Below are positions 46,769 through 58,773 of a stretch of 64,000 bases of DNA, one piece after another. A model generated the notes under the pieces. That model was not told the origin of the DNA. It did no database searches and was given only the letters and a program-made list of their open reading frames with translations. This stretch comes from Parasponia andersonii (taxonomy: Eukaryota > Streptophyta > Magnoliopsida > Rosales > Cannabaceae), in NCBI GenBank assembly GCA_002914805.1, contig JXTB01000284.1:202433-266432 (forward strand). Direction: 5' to 3'. Both the position numbers and the translations under genes were made by a program. Every line of letters begins with the position of its first letter. Position 1 is the stretch's first letter.

Positions 46769-48500
46769 ATGACACCATCGAGAATGACAACAAGAAGTAC
46801 GTGGCCTGACGTCGAAGGAAGCTCCCCGGAAGCGCGACCCAGTCTGGAACAAAAGCTGGACCAAATGCTTACCGCCTTGATGGAAACTAACAGGAAGACA
46901 GAGATGGCTCATAAGGCCGTCTTAGGTTTAAAGGATGAGATCGTCAAAGTTTGTAGAGACAATACATGTCTTGAAGGGCTATTGGCAAGCAAGGCCAAGA
47001 GCGGGCGAATGAAAGATTTCGACGAGGAGGTCCAGTAGGAGTTCAAGGGCTAACAACAGGCAAGGGAAGTCCCCGCCCCATCCAAATCGCAGATGCAAGG
47101 AGAACAATAAAGCCAGACAAGGGCATTCTGGGCAGAAATGGCAGTGGGTGCACGACACCAGAATAACCCAGAAGGTGCACTCCTCGACTGGAAACAAGAG
47201 ATGATGGTGGAGCTAAGTAAGAGACTCAGGGCTCACCACAACTAGACCCCCGCCGATCTGGTAGAACAGACCGTGCACGGGATGAACCGAATAGCCTTCG
47301 CCGACTGGATTCAGCTAGAGCCCAAGCCAAAGGACTTCATGATCCCGACCTTTAGACCATTCGAAGGAAAGACCGACCCCCTCGACCATATATATCATTT
47401 CCAGTAGAAGATGATCCTAGAAACCAGAGACGAAGCCATGATCTGCAAAGTCTTCTCCACCACTCTGGTAGGACCAACCCTGTTATGGTTCAGGCAATTC
47501 CCGGAGAAATCTATAAACGGATTTGAAGATTTTTGCAAACTTTTCCTGAAAACAGTACGCGAGTGCCCAGAGGTAGCAGAAGACCATGCGAGACCTAAAC
47601 CGGTTAGAGCAATCTGCGAACGAGTCGTCAAGGGAATATTTGTCATGTTTCCTGGAAGTGATGTCTTTAGTGTACGACGCCGACTCGACCCAAGCTGCGA
47701 GTACTTTCATTAAAGGCTTACAGCCAGGATCGTTGCTGTCAGACCATCTGTTCTTAAATCTACCATACGACATGACCGACGTCCTGATAAAATTAGAAGG
47801 GGTATTTGGGGTGATAGAGAGCAACCAAAAAATAGCCAAAGCCTCTGCAGCAATAATAACAATGCTGGCGCAAACCCTGGCCACACAGGAAGTAAAAAGT
47901 CCTATGCCAGCCCAAGACCCAACTCCGAAACAGGCAGCCCCAACCCAGGCCAGTGAAGAAAGCAACAATAGGAGGAAAACATTTAAAGACGCTCTGCCAA
48001 AGTTCGAGCTCAACACACCCATCGACGTGATCTACCTCCAGAACAAAGACAGGGGCATTTTTAAAGATCCCCCCAAGTCCGGCGTTCCTAACCATATAAA
48101 GAACAAGAGCAGATACTGCTAATTCTATAGAGATCACGGGCACGACACCATTCACTGTTGCAGCCTTTATGCGTAGGTCATGATGGTGATCTAGGCTGGC
48201 AAGCTAAAACAATATGTGAAGGCAAGCGGAAGCCAGTCTAAGGAGGACACCGCCAGGCTGGAAAAGGAAAAATAGACCCAGGCCTCCGAGTTAGGAGAGC
48301 AGGCTCTAAGGATAGTACTGGCGATTGTGGGCAGACCAGAGCTAACCCAAAGTCAGGAAGAAAAGGAAAAACACCGGAAAAGGACCGAAAAGAGTGTGAA
48401 GCACTTGAGAGGCCTAGGACATTCTGTGAATCACCTGACAATGGGGGAGAGCTATGCCTCAACTACCCCCATCACCTTCACCCAGTAGGATTTAGCCATA
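46769..48500 (+). pseudogene. Tat-2 gag remnant
   Basis: The ATG at 46769 opens MTPSRMTTRS, then a coiled-coil-like N-terminal part to the TAG at 47036. The gag core follows (47411 onward: TLLWFRQFPEKSINGFEDFCKLF), with a one-base insertion near 47551 moving it to the 47586-48122 frame. The zinc-knuckle-like segment keeps one Cys pair (RYC.FYRDHGHDTIHC, about 48114-48160). Stops at 47243 and 48174 are at the same sites as in Tat-1. Confidence 0.85.
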
Positions 48501-49145
48501 GTGCGCCTACCTCATGACGACCCCCTAGTGATCAAGTTGCAGATCGACTCCGCGATGGTGAGAAGAGTCCTGGTCGATGGCGGAAGTAGCATCGACGTCT
48601 TGTTCCTCAGCACTTTCAAGAACATAGGTATGAATAGGAACGCACTCAGGCCAACCTATCAATCGCTGTTCGCTTTCAACAGCAGTCAGATTGGCCCCTT
48701 GGGCATCGTGACTTTGAAGGTTTATGCCATAAAGAGGTGCCTGGATGTGGATTTCGTCGTCTTCAATTACCAGTCCTCATTTAATGCCATCATGAGAAAG
48801 GGATGGATCCATGCCATGCATGGGGTCCCCTCCACCCTCTACTAGGTCCTAAGGTGTCAATCGAAGGACGACACTTACACGATAGACATTAAGGAAGACC
48901 AGGCCTCCGCGAGGAAGTGTTTTTCAACTGCCTTAAAGGGAACTGATAGGAGCGTGAATGTCTTGACAAGGGACCGATAATAGTCAAAGGACCGCCTACC
49001 AGCATATATAAGGCGGATCAAAGAAGAGTCTGACAGGCCAGAAACCACGATTGAGGAGCTGGTAGCAGTCTCTTTAAAAAAAGTCGAACCAGAGAAAGTA
49101 ATCTTAATTGGGGCCCTGCTACCCGAAAGAGAGAGGAGCGAGCTG
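48501..49145 (+). pseudogene. Tat-2 aspartic protease and linker
   Basis: The active-site block RVLVDGGSSIDVLFLS lies at about 48565-48612, followed by AIMRKGWIHAMHG. It stops at 48843 (TAG) where Tat-1 reads on (HQILRCQ). The linker IEELVAV toward RT is still readable. Confidence 0.85.
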
Positions 49146-50560
49146 TTGGAAGTTCTCACGCGGAATAAGGATATCTTCGCGTGGTCCCATGATGACATGC
49201 CTGTAATAGACCCCGCGCATGCCTGCCACTATCTGAATATAGACCCCAACTTTCCTTCGGTCAGACAAAAGCCCCGAAGGTTTGCGCCGGAGAAAAACAG
49301 GGCGATCAATAAGGAGGTCGAGATACTATTATAAAACGGCCTAATCATGGAGTACGTATACCCATGCTGGGTCTCCAACCCGGTGGTGGTAAAGAAGAAG
49401 AGCAGTGACGATCAGACCTGCATAAATTTCACCAATCTGAACAAAACTTGCCCGAAGGACAGTTTTTCCCTACCAAAGATCGATTAAATTGTCAATGCAA
49501 CGGCATGATTTAACAGGATGAGCTTCTTAGACGCTTACTCTAGATACAACCAGATCCCTCTACACAAAGAAGACCAGATCCACACAGTATTCATTACGGA
49601 GCGAGGTCTGCACTGCTACAAATGCATGCCTTTTAGTTTGAAGAATGTGGGAGCGACCTACCAGAGGCTTATAAACAAAATGTTCACCAAGCTACTGGGG
49701 AAAACGATGGAGGTTTACATCGATGACATGGTTGTGAAGTACAAAGAAGCTTCGGATCATCTGGGGCATCTGGACGAGTGTTTCCAAGTTCTGAGGCACT
49801 ACCGAATGCTTCTAAACCCCAAGAAGTGTGCTTTTGGGGTGTCCTCCAGCCAGTTCTTGGGGCACATCGTAAGCATAAAGGACATTGAGGCCAACCCGAC
49901 CTAGTTATCTTTAATCGCAGATATACAAAGACCCTCGACCGTTAGAAAGGTCCAACGCCTAACCGAGAAGATAAGCGCACTCAGACGATTTATCTCCAAA
50001 ATGTCTGACCGATGTAAGCCTTTCTTCCAATGTATAAAAAAAGCTCCCCAGTCATCTAAGGGGAGGAGCAGGATAAGGTACTGACAGAGCTCAAGTAGTA
50101 CTTAAGTCACCTGCCCATCCTGGCCTCCTCGATAGAAAGACAATGCTTATATACTTATTCGACAGTGTCCGAGGTCGCGATCAGTGCTATGCTATTCGTC
50201 GAGGAAGATAGCAATCAGAAACTGGTGTTCTACACAAGCCGCATGCTCCTGGATGCGGAGACACGATGCAGTATGGCGGAGAAACTGGTTCTTGCTCTGG
50301 TGAACGCTAAAAAGAGATTGAGACAGTACTTCGAGGCACACTCAATCACGGTGTATACAGATTTCCCCATCCAGCAGATCTTGGCCAAACTGGATCTATT
50401 GGGACGATTGACCAAATGGGCCATCGAGCTGGGGATATACAACATCGAGTACCAGCCTCGAGTGGCGAAGAAGGGGCAAGTCATGGCTGACTTCTTGATA
50501 GAAATCCAGTCCTTCAGAGAGCCATGCAACCTACCACAGATGCCTCTGGCTCACATCCTT
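49146..50560 (+). pseudogene. Tat-2 reverse transcriptase and RNase H
   Basis: RT blocks: FAWSHDDMPVIDPAHACHYLNIDP, a stop at 49332, TGA at 49506-49508 (shared with Tat-1), then an intact run 49518-49904 with SFLDAYSRYNQIPLHKEDQ and YIDDMVVKYKE (catalytic YxDD kept, no frameshift after it) and LNPKKCAFGV. RNase H is at 50165-50530 (FYTSRMLLDAETRCSMAEKLVLALV), in one frame into the second RNase H. Confidence 0.9.
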
Positions 50561-52280
50561 TCAACCTGGACCCTCTACACCAACGAATCCACGAATACCT
50601 CAGGGTCAAGCATCGGAATAGTCCTACGGACCCTAGTAGGACTCAGGATAAAGAAAGCCTTGAGACTTGGTTTCCACATAACAAACAATGAGGCAGAGTA
50701 GGAAGCACTATTGTAAGGCCTCGAGCTAGCCCTACACTTCGGAGTAGAGAACATCGCAGTAAAAACTGACTCGTAGCTGATCGTGGGTCAGGTCAGGAGA
50801 AACTTCGAAGTAAAAGAGCCAAGATTACACAGGTACTTCTCCAGGATAATGGGGGCGAAAGCCTGCTTTAACAACTTCGATATTGAATAGATACCCAAGG
50901 AGATGAACTAAAAGGCTGACGAGCTAGCTAGAAGCGCGTTGATGGGGGGAGGGAGGTGACCAAATGCACGGAGATTCTGCTAGAAGGTGAATACACGAGA
51001 GATCCCTCAGAGGACCCCACACGCCATGTGTTCGTGACCGACTCTGAGGATGAAGGCTAGATGAGACCCATCACCCAATACTTGGTATTGGGGAACCTGC
51101 TCGCAGACCCCCAAAAAGCAAGGTCAATCAAACTAAAGGCTACCTAATACTCGATGGTGGGGGGCCAACTTTACAGAAAATCAATGATGGGACTGATGCT
51201 GAGGTGCATAGGCCCTACAGAGGCACAAAAGCTGATGGAGGAAATCCACGAGGGAGTGTGTGGTAACCACTCTGGCGAGTAGAGCCTCGCCCACAAGGCC
51301 TTAACAAATGGATACTTCTTGCCCTATATGATGATCGAGGTGGCCCAGTTTATCAAGAAATGCGATAAGTGCCAGAGATTCGCCCCCCTGAAATGCCAAC
51401 CCGCGGAAGAGCTCCATTCGAACATAACTCCTTGGCCCTTCGCTAAGTGGGGTCTAGATATCATCGGAGAGCTCCCAGAAGCCCCGGGAGAAGGAGGTAT
51501 GTCTTACTAGCAACCGATTATTTCACCAAATGGGTGGAAGCTGAAGCCTACGCAACCGTTAATAAGGTAGACATGATTACTTCATTTGGAAAAACATAAT
51601 CTGCCGGTACGAAATCCCGAAAAAGATACATGCTGACTATGGCACACAGTTCAAAACACCAAACTCAAAGAGTTGTGTGATTTGTATGACATAAAGCTCA
51701 GCTTCTCATCTATAATTACCCTCAGCGGAATGGCCAAGCAGAGGCAATGAACAAGGCCATATTCAGTAATATTAAAAAGAAATTGCAGGAGACAAAAGGA
51801 AAGTGATTAAAAGAGCTACCATCCATCGTGTGGGCCCACTGAATCACGGAGCGGAGGTCAACGGGAAGAACATACTTTGTCATGGTCTATGAGTCAGAGG
51901 TTGTAATCCTGACCGAAATTGGCCTCCCGACCCTTCGCTCCGAAGTGGTAAAAGACGCCTCATTGAACTAGTAATAGCTAAGTCACAACATAGGCCTCCT
52001 TGAAGAAATGAGAGACGTGGCTGTGATCCATCTGGCCTCGTACCATTAACAAGCCAGATCTTTTAATGCAAAGAAAGTCAACGCTCGCCGATTTTACGCT
52101 AGAGATTGGGTCCTGAAGGTCAGAATAGGGAATTCCTTGAAGCTAGACTCTAATTGGGTCGGATCCTTCGAGGTGATCAAAGTGCTCAACAATGGTGCAT
52201 ACATCCTAAAAGAACTCAAGACCGGAAAAAGTCTACCCAACATGTAGAATGCCCAACACTTGAAGAAATACTACATGTGA
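50561..52280 (+). pseudogene. Tat-2 second RNase H and integrase
   Basis: The second RNase H has YTNESTNTSGSSIGIVL (Asp of the first catalytic block replaced by Asn), NNEAE and KTDS, with TAG codons near 50700, 50714 and 50774. Integrase: HEGVCGNHSGE-stop-SLAHKAL, then CDKCQRFAPLKCQ and WGLDIIGELP (about 51319-51480); the core and tail are in several frames, ending with TGA at 52278. A deletion near 51650 removes part of the second catalytic block (ADYGTQF). It is more decayed than Tat-1 here. Confidence 0.85.
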
Positions 52281-52415
52281 GACACATATAAATGCTTAAA
52301 TAGCCCGATTCTAAAACAAATCGAGATGTCTGCTATACAGATTTACCCACTAGTTTGCTATGTAATAGGGTCTGCCCCCAGTGCCAGATCCCTTGAACTT
52401 TTCGCACGAATAAAG

Positions 52416-52935
52416 ATCATACTGTAGGAATCATACCGTGTAATAAAATGATACCGATGGCTCGAAAAAATGTATGAGGAGGAATGAACTGCGCAATAAA
52501 ATACTTACCAACAGACCTTAATAAAGATCATACTATGGGAATCATATCGCGCTATAAAATGCTTGCCGATGGCCCGAGAAAATGTACATAGAGGAATGAG
52601 CTTCGCAATAAAATGCTTGCCAGCAAACCTTAATAAAGATCGTACTATAGGAATCACAATGCAATAAAATGCTTGCCGATGGCTCAAGAAAACGTATGAG
52701 GAGGAATGAGCTACAAAATAAAATGATTGCCAATAAACCTCAATAAAGATCGTATTGTGGGAATCATATTGCGCAACAAAATGCTTGCCGATGGCCCAAG
52801 AAAATGTACGAGGAGGAATGAGTTATGCAATAAAATACTTGCCAGTAGACCTCATTAAAGATCGTACTATGAGAATCATATTGCACGATAAAATGCTTGC
52901 CGATGACCTAAGAGAATGTACGAAGGGTAACAGGC
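52416..52935 (+). repeat. Tandem array A in Tat-2 spacer, five units of about 110 bp
   Basis: Units begin 'gatc.tact.t..gaatcat' and contain 'aaaatgcttgccgatggcccgagaaaatgtac.aggaggaatgag'. They correspond to the four-unit array of Tat-1 at 25786-26170 but keep an extra 'gcaataaaatgcttgcca' half in each unit. Array B remnants lie at 53030-53190. The rest of the spacer to 53866 has no gene. Confidence 0.85.
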
Positions 52936-53866
52936 CGTACAAAAAAACTTGCCATCGACCCTTAAGAAACACCTGCTCGATGGGGAAGAATTGAGCGATA
53001 ACACCTGTGCCCCAGAGAGCACCTTAGCTACGCGTAAGCTGAAGGTAAACGGGGCCAGGGTCTACCCAATGGAAGTAGACCCTCCCTAGAGAATACCTTA
53101 GCTACGTGTAGACTGAAGGTAAATGGGGCCAGGTTCTACCCATTGGAAGTAGACCCTATAGGATCTGCCCATTGGAAGCAGACCCAGATAAGTTACGTAG
53201 GACACCAGGTGTACAATCTTCCAAATAGAAAGACAGAAATCAAAACCAACTTCTGTTTATTGATGCTTAAATTACAGAGTGCATGGTCAACAGAGACACA
53301 GATCTAGTATCTTTATCTGTCAGAAACAGGTCTTGGACGGACTCCCAAGAACACGTCGGAATGATAATGCCCTGTTTGCTCCCGGTGAGAGCCGAGCCCA
53401 GGCCTTTTCTTCTGCAACGATGGGTCTAAGTAGGAATCAACCAACTCCTGGAGCTGGTTCCTGGCGCGATCCCATTTATGGTCGGAGAAGTCCAGCCATA
53501 CGCGTGGATCAAATTCTGCTAAGACAAATCATAACAGTAATTATACATCCTCAAAGCCAGATGAGCCAGAACTCACATCCCGATCTCCGGAGTTAATCTT
53601 GTTAGTCATAACATGGAGAAGATTCACTAATAACTCCAAATTATATATGATTAGGCCAGACCCAGAGGTCGGCCGAATTGCCAACAAGGGAATGACATCG
53701 TATATGATATCTGACCCTGACCATAAATGCGGACAACAGAAGAAGAAAAACAGAATAAACATTGGAAAAGTACGCTGTTTTTATTATTTAAATAGATGCT
53801 TGCAACAAGGGTCAGCTTTACACTACACAGTTAGTACTTTACAAGTACACAAAGGAGCGAGGGGCC

Positions 53867-54981
53867 TTAATTACCTTCGGCAGGGGGAACGATGCTGCCT
53901 TCGGCACTTGGTCTAGCTTCGGCAAGAAGCGACATATCGGGGTCAGAGTCATCGCTAGATAGGATGACCGCACTTGACCCTCCACTAGCTAAAGTGCTAG
54001 AACTAGGCTGGCCTTCAGGAACCTCTGTGGCTTGTTCTGGTAGGTCAGAAATAGGCACAATCTTTTTGGCGACCGAGGCAAAAGTATAGGGCCCGTCATT
54101 CTCTTCATCAAGCATCTTCAGTATATCAACAGGGTATACGATGTCAATCTCATCCCCCAGCTATTGCATGTAGTACTCAACGGAGTAATGGTCCCTCTTA
54201 ATACCTTTCTGCTCATCAAACTGGTCTGGTGTCACCACCTCCACGTGGCTCTCAAATTCCCTAATCTCCTAGCTAGACCTATAGCTCTCTGCAGAAAGAA
54301 TATCCACCTGCCTCTGGTACCTTGTCTTCAGCTTCTCTATGTCTGCCAGCCTATCATTCAGCACCACCAGCCTCTGTTCCACTTGCCACTGCGACAAGTT
54401 GATCAAAAGAGTGTTAATATCAGCAAGGTCTTCACCATGATTGTGAGTCAGATCCATGTGAGTTTCCATCAGTTTACAGTGATCCAATTAGAGATGTCGA
54501 ATTACCTCGTTGGATCGGTCGAGTCTATGCTACAGGGAATGGGCATCTAACTTAGCTATCTCCTCAGATTTCCTCGCCTCCTTAGCCTTGTCGACGGCTT
54601 TGTCATGAGAATGAAAGCCAGCCCCATCTCGGCCCCTGTGCTCTGTAGCTCCTACTCCTTGACCTTGAGATCAACTTGGGTTAAGTTGGCAGCCTCGGCC
54701 TCTGAGCGCAGACTCGGAACCTCAGCTTCGAGAGACCGGACCTTCCACTGCGCCTTGGCCAACCTAGTGAGCAGCTCTTCACATCTGGCCCTCTCAATGC
54801 TCAAAGCATGAGCCACTGCGCTGTTGACCCTAGCCTTGTCCAGGCTCTGATACAGGTCAAAGTCCGCCCTCAATGTGGCAAGGGCGACCTCGCTCCGCTC
54901 GGCCACCATAGCACAGGCATTCAACTGCCCGGTCAGCTCACCGACATGAGAAGAGTAGAAAAACTGAACGGCAGCTAGCTG
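53867..54981 (-). pseudogene. Tat-2 antisense ORF, C-terminal half only
   Basis: On the minus strand from 54981: coiled coil (ERSEVALATLRADFDLYQSLDKAR, 54924-54652), then stops and frameshifts, then RYQRQVDILSAESYRSS (54487-54269) and an acidic tail (54115-53867: SSDDSDPDMSLLAEARPSAEG). This matches the Tat-1 antisense ORF C-terminal part closely. The N-terminal half is missing because the element is cut at 54981. Confidence 0.75.
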
Positions 54982-57900
54982 ATTATAAGATTATTTTGGG
55001 TATGGATTGGCTATCAAAGTATTTTGCTAAGATTGATTGCAAAAAGAAAATTATGACATTTCATCCTCCTAATGCTGACCAGTTTATACTTGTGGGTACT
55101 CAGAATAAAGCAAAGTTTCCTTTGATATCAGTTATGAAAGCTCAAAATTTGCTAGAAAAAGGCTGTACAGGATATTTGGCCAATATTATTGATACAATTG
55201 GGGAGCAGAAACTGAGACCAGAAGATGTGTTAGTTGTGGAAGACTTTCTGGATGTGTTTCAGGAGGATTTGTCAGGTTTGCCACCTTTAAGAGAGATTGA
55301 TTTTACTATTGATCTGGTATCAAGCACTGCACCTATTTCTAAGACACCTTATAGGATGACCCCAACAGAATTAAAGGAGCTAAAGACTCAGTTACAAGAA
55401 TTGCTAGACAAAGGATTTGTACGTCCCAGTTTTTCACCGTAGGGTGCACCAATGTTGTTTGTGAAAAAGAAAGATGGCACTATGCGATTGTGTATTGACT
55501 ACAGAGAACTTAACAAAGTGTATTAAAAATAAGTATCCTCTACCTCGCATCGATGATTTGTTTAATCAACTACAGGGTGAATCTGTGTTTTCAAAGATTG
55601 ATTTGAGATCCGGTTACCATCAGCTGAGAGTTAAAGAGAAAGATATCCCAAAGATTGCCTTTAGAACTCGGTATATCCATTATGAGTTTCTAGTAATGCC
55701 ATTTGGTCTGACCAATGCTCCAGTAGTATTTATGGATTTAATGAAAAAAATATTCAAGGAATTCCTAAACAAGTTTGTTATTGTGTTCATTGATGATATT
55801 TTGGTGTACTCATAATCTAGAGAGGAGCATAGGGAAAATTTGAGAATCACTCTACAAATATTGAAAGAGAAACAATTATATGCTAAATTCAAGAAATGTG
55901 AATTATGGTTAGAAAAAGTATCATTCCTTGGTCATGTTGTCTCTTAAGATGGAATATCTATTAACCCAACTAAGGTTGAGGCAGCTAATAATTGGTTTAG
56001 ACCTAAAAATATTGCAGAGATCAGAAGTTTTCTAGGTATGGCTAGTTATTACAGAAGATTTGTTGAGAGATTCTCCAAAATTGCCATGTCACTTACACAA
56101 TTGACCAGGAAGAGTAACAAGTTTATATGGACCAATGAGTGTGAGAAAAGTTTTCAAGAATTGAAGTAGAGATTAATTTCAGCACTGGTCCTAACTATAC
56201 CTTTAGATACAGAATGGTTTGTTATTTATCGTAATACTTCGAAACAAGGTCTAGGATGCGTTCTCATGCAAAGTGGAAAAGTCAATTGCTTATGCTTCAA
56301 GACAGCTAAAGAATTATGAGCGCAACTATTTTACTCATGATTTAGAATTAGCAGCAGTAGTGTTCGCATTAAAAATTTGACAGCATTATCTATATAGAGT
56401 ATATTATGAAAACTTTACTGATCACAAAAGTTTGAAGTATTTATTCACTCAAAAAGAACTGAACATGAGACAAAGATGTTGGCTAGAATTGTTAAAAGAT
56501 TATGATTGTGACATCAGTTTTCATCTAAAGAAAGTCAATTTTGTGGCAGATGCACTCAATAGAAAATCATCTGGTAGTTTGGCAGCTTTACACGAGTTAG
56601 AGAAACCTCTGCAGGAAGATTTATACAGATTAAGTATTGAATTATTCATTGATCAATTATCTATTAAGACCTTACAATCTACCTTATTAGACAAAATTAG
56701 ACAGGGCCAGAAAGAAGATCTTGAGTTGATTGGATATAAACAATTAGTAGAATCAGGGAAAAAGTCAGATTTCTATGTTTCTGCTGAAGGAATTAACATA
56801 TTTCAGGGTAGACTACTAAAATGTACAATGATTTGAAGAGTCTTTACCGGTGGACAAGAATGAAAAAGGATATTTTCAAATTTGTGGAACGTTGCTTAAG
56901 ATGTCAGCAGATAAAAGCTAAGTACAAGAGACCAGTAGGAGAGTTGCAACCACTACCGTTGTCTGAGTGGAAATGGGAGTAGATCGCCATGGATTTTATA
57001 GTTGGGTTACCGAAGACAGTATCTCGTCAAGATGCAGTTTGGCTCATAGTCGACAGACACACTAAAGTAACTCATTTTATTCCGATTTCTATGACCTACT
57101 CCATGGATAAACTTGCAGCATTGTATATTAAGGAGATTGTTAGACTTCATGGGATTCTAGTTTCCATAATCTCAGATAAAGATACCAGATTTACCTCAAA
57201 ATTTTGGGAGAGTATACAACGAGCTTTGGGTACTAAATTAAAATTTAATACTGCATTCCATCCTCAAATAAGCGGTCAGGTTGAGAGGACTATTCAGATC
57301 TTAGAAGATATGCTGAGAGCTTGTGTTATGGATTTTCAAGGGTCGTGGAATCACTACTTACGACTAATTGAGCTCTCCTATAACAATAGCTTCCAAGCTA
57401 CGATTGGTATTGCTCTTTATGAGATGTTGTACGGTAGAAAATGCAGATATCCAGTTCACTGGGATGAGATTGGAGAGCGATGTTATTTGGGTCCTGATAT
57501 TGTTAGAGACACAGCTGAGGCAGTTGAGAAGATCAGAAAATGTATGATAGCAGATCAAAGTAGGCAAAAATTTTATACAGATCCAGAACGTCGACCTTTA
57601 TATTTTCTGTTAGTGATAAAGTATTTCTTAAGGTCACTCCTATGAAAGATGTCATGAGATTTGAAAAGAAAGGGAATTTAAGTCCGAGATTTATAGGTCC
57701 ATATGAAATCCTTGAGAAAGTTGGGAATATTGCGTATAGGCTTGAATTGCCCCCAGAGTTGTCGGTGTGCATAATGTCTTCTATGTTTCTATGTTAAGGA
57801 AATATGTATTAGACCTATCCCACATTCTTAACCAGGAACTACTTGAGTTGGATCTAAAATTAAGCTACAAAGAATGTCCTGTTCAGATTCTAGACAGAAA

Positions 57901-58066
57901 GGAGAAAGAATTAAGAAACAAGAAGATTCCTCTAGTAATAGTCTTATGGCATAATCATTATGTAGAGGAAGCTACATGGGAATGAGAAGATGAAATGAAA
58001 AGGCAACATCCAGAATTATTTGATAAGCAAATTTCGAGGATGAAATTTTTATTAGGAGGGGAGGAT
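54982..58066 (+). pseudogene. Chromovirus-type Ty3/gypsy pol remnant (protease end to chromodomain)
   Basis: It begins inside protease (DYKIILGMDWLSKYFAKIDC) next to the Tat-2 break. RT has [36 protein letters not shown] and FIDDILVYS (about 55790-55812). RNase H is at about 56130-56540. Integrase: C..C of the zinc finger (ERCLRCQQIKA) present, but about 100 bases before it, including both His, are deleted at about 56815; core with Asp in MDFIVGLPK, Asp in SDKDTRF, Glu in QVERTIQ (57010-57310). The C-terminus carries a chromodomain-like segment (VQILDRKEKELRNKKIPLV ... VEEATWE, 57870-57985). Stops include TAG at 55441 and TGA at 57983. The purine tract AGGAGGGGAGGA precedes the LTR at 58067. 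Confidence 0.9.
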
Positions 58067-58718
58067 TGTCATAACTCAAATTCTCAAATGACACCCAGTT
58101 CCTCACATAATTAAAGAGTCAATATAACATGATTGCATAATATTTTCTTTTATATATTAATGCATTTATGGGCGTATAATCTCAAGTACTTATTTTAGTA
58201 TATTGGTTATATTTATAATTTATATTTGTGAAGTTGTTTTACAGTGAAATGCTTAAGACACGCTCATTAGTACAAATTTAATGTGTATTAAGTCTATTTT
58301 AATGGACATTTTAATTAATTAATAAAAATGATTTATAGAAATTAATATTTGAGCCAACTATTTGTTTCGTTTACTTTCTTTCTTCTCAATGTGTATGAAT
58401 ATACTAATTTCGAATTTGCATAGTTTTATATATTTCTTAAGTTCTACATAGTAAATATGTTAAATTATAATTATTATTGATTTAGTCTGGTTGAGTTACT
58501 AACTAAGTGTATTTGGTATTATTATTTATAGTATCTTTTTTTTTAAAAAAAAAGAGAAAGCAAGGAGATAAAGCCAAGACCAACTTAGTTAAAGTCGGTG
58601 AACTTTTCTTATAAATTGTTTTACTTTGTTCCTAGAGTTTCCACTCTTCACCGCTAGCCTCTCTTTACCATCTTTATTTCTACTCTTTCTATATTTACTT
58701 AGCTGAAGCAATTAGTGG

Positions 58719-58773
<55 letters not shown>

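Larger units (their letters stand above)
45839..54981 (+). mobile_element. Tat-2: second Tat-type Ty3/gypsy copy, 3' truncated
   Basis: It aligns by eye with Tat-1 from its LTR to the middle of its antisense ORF, with the same order of parts. It ends abruptly near 54981, where chromovirus protease sequence begins; its 3' LTR is not in the window. It inserted into, or next to, the LINE RNase H at 45838. All genes are broken. Confidence 0.9.
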
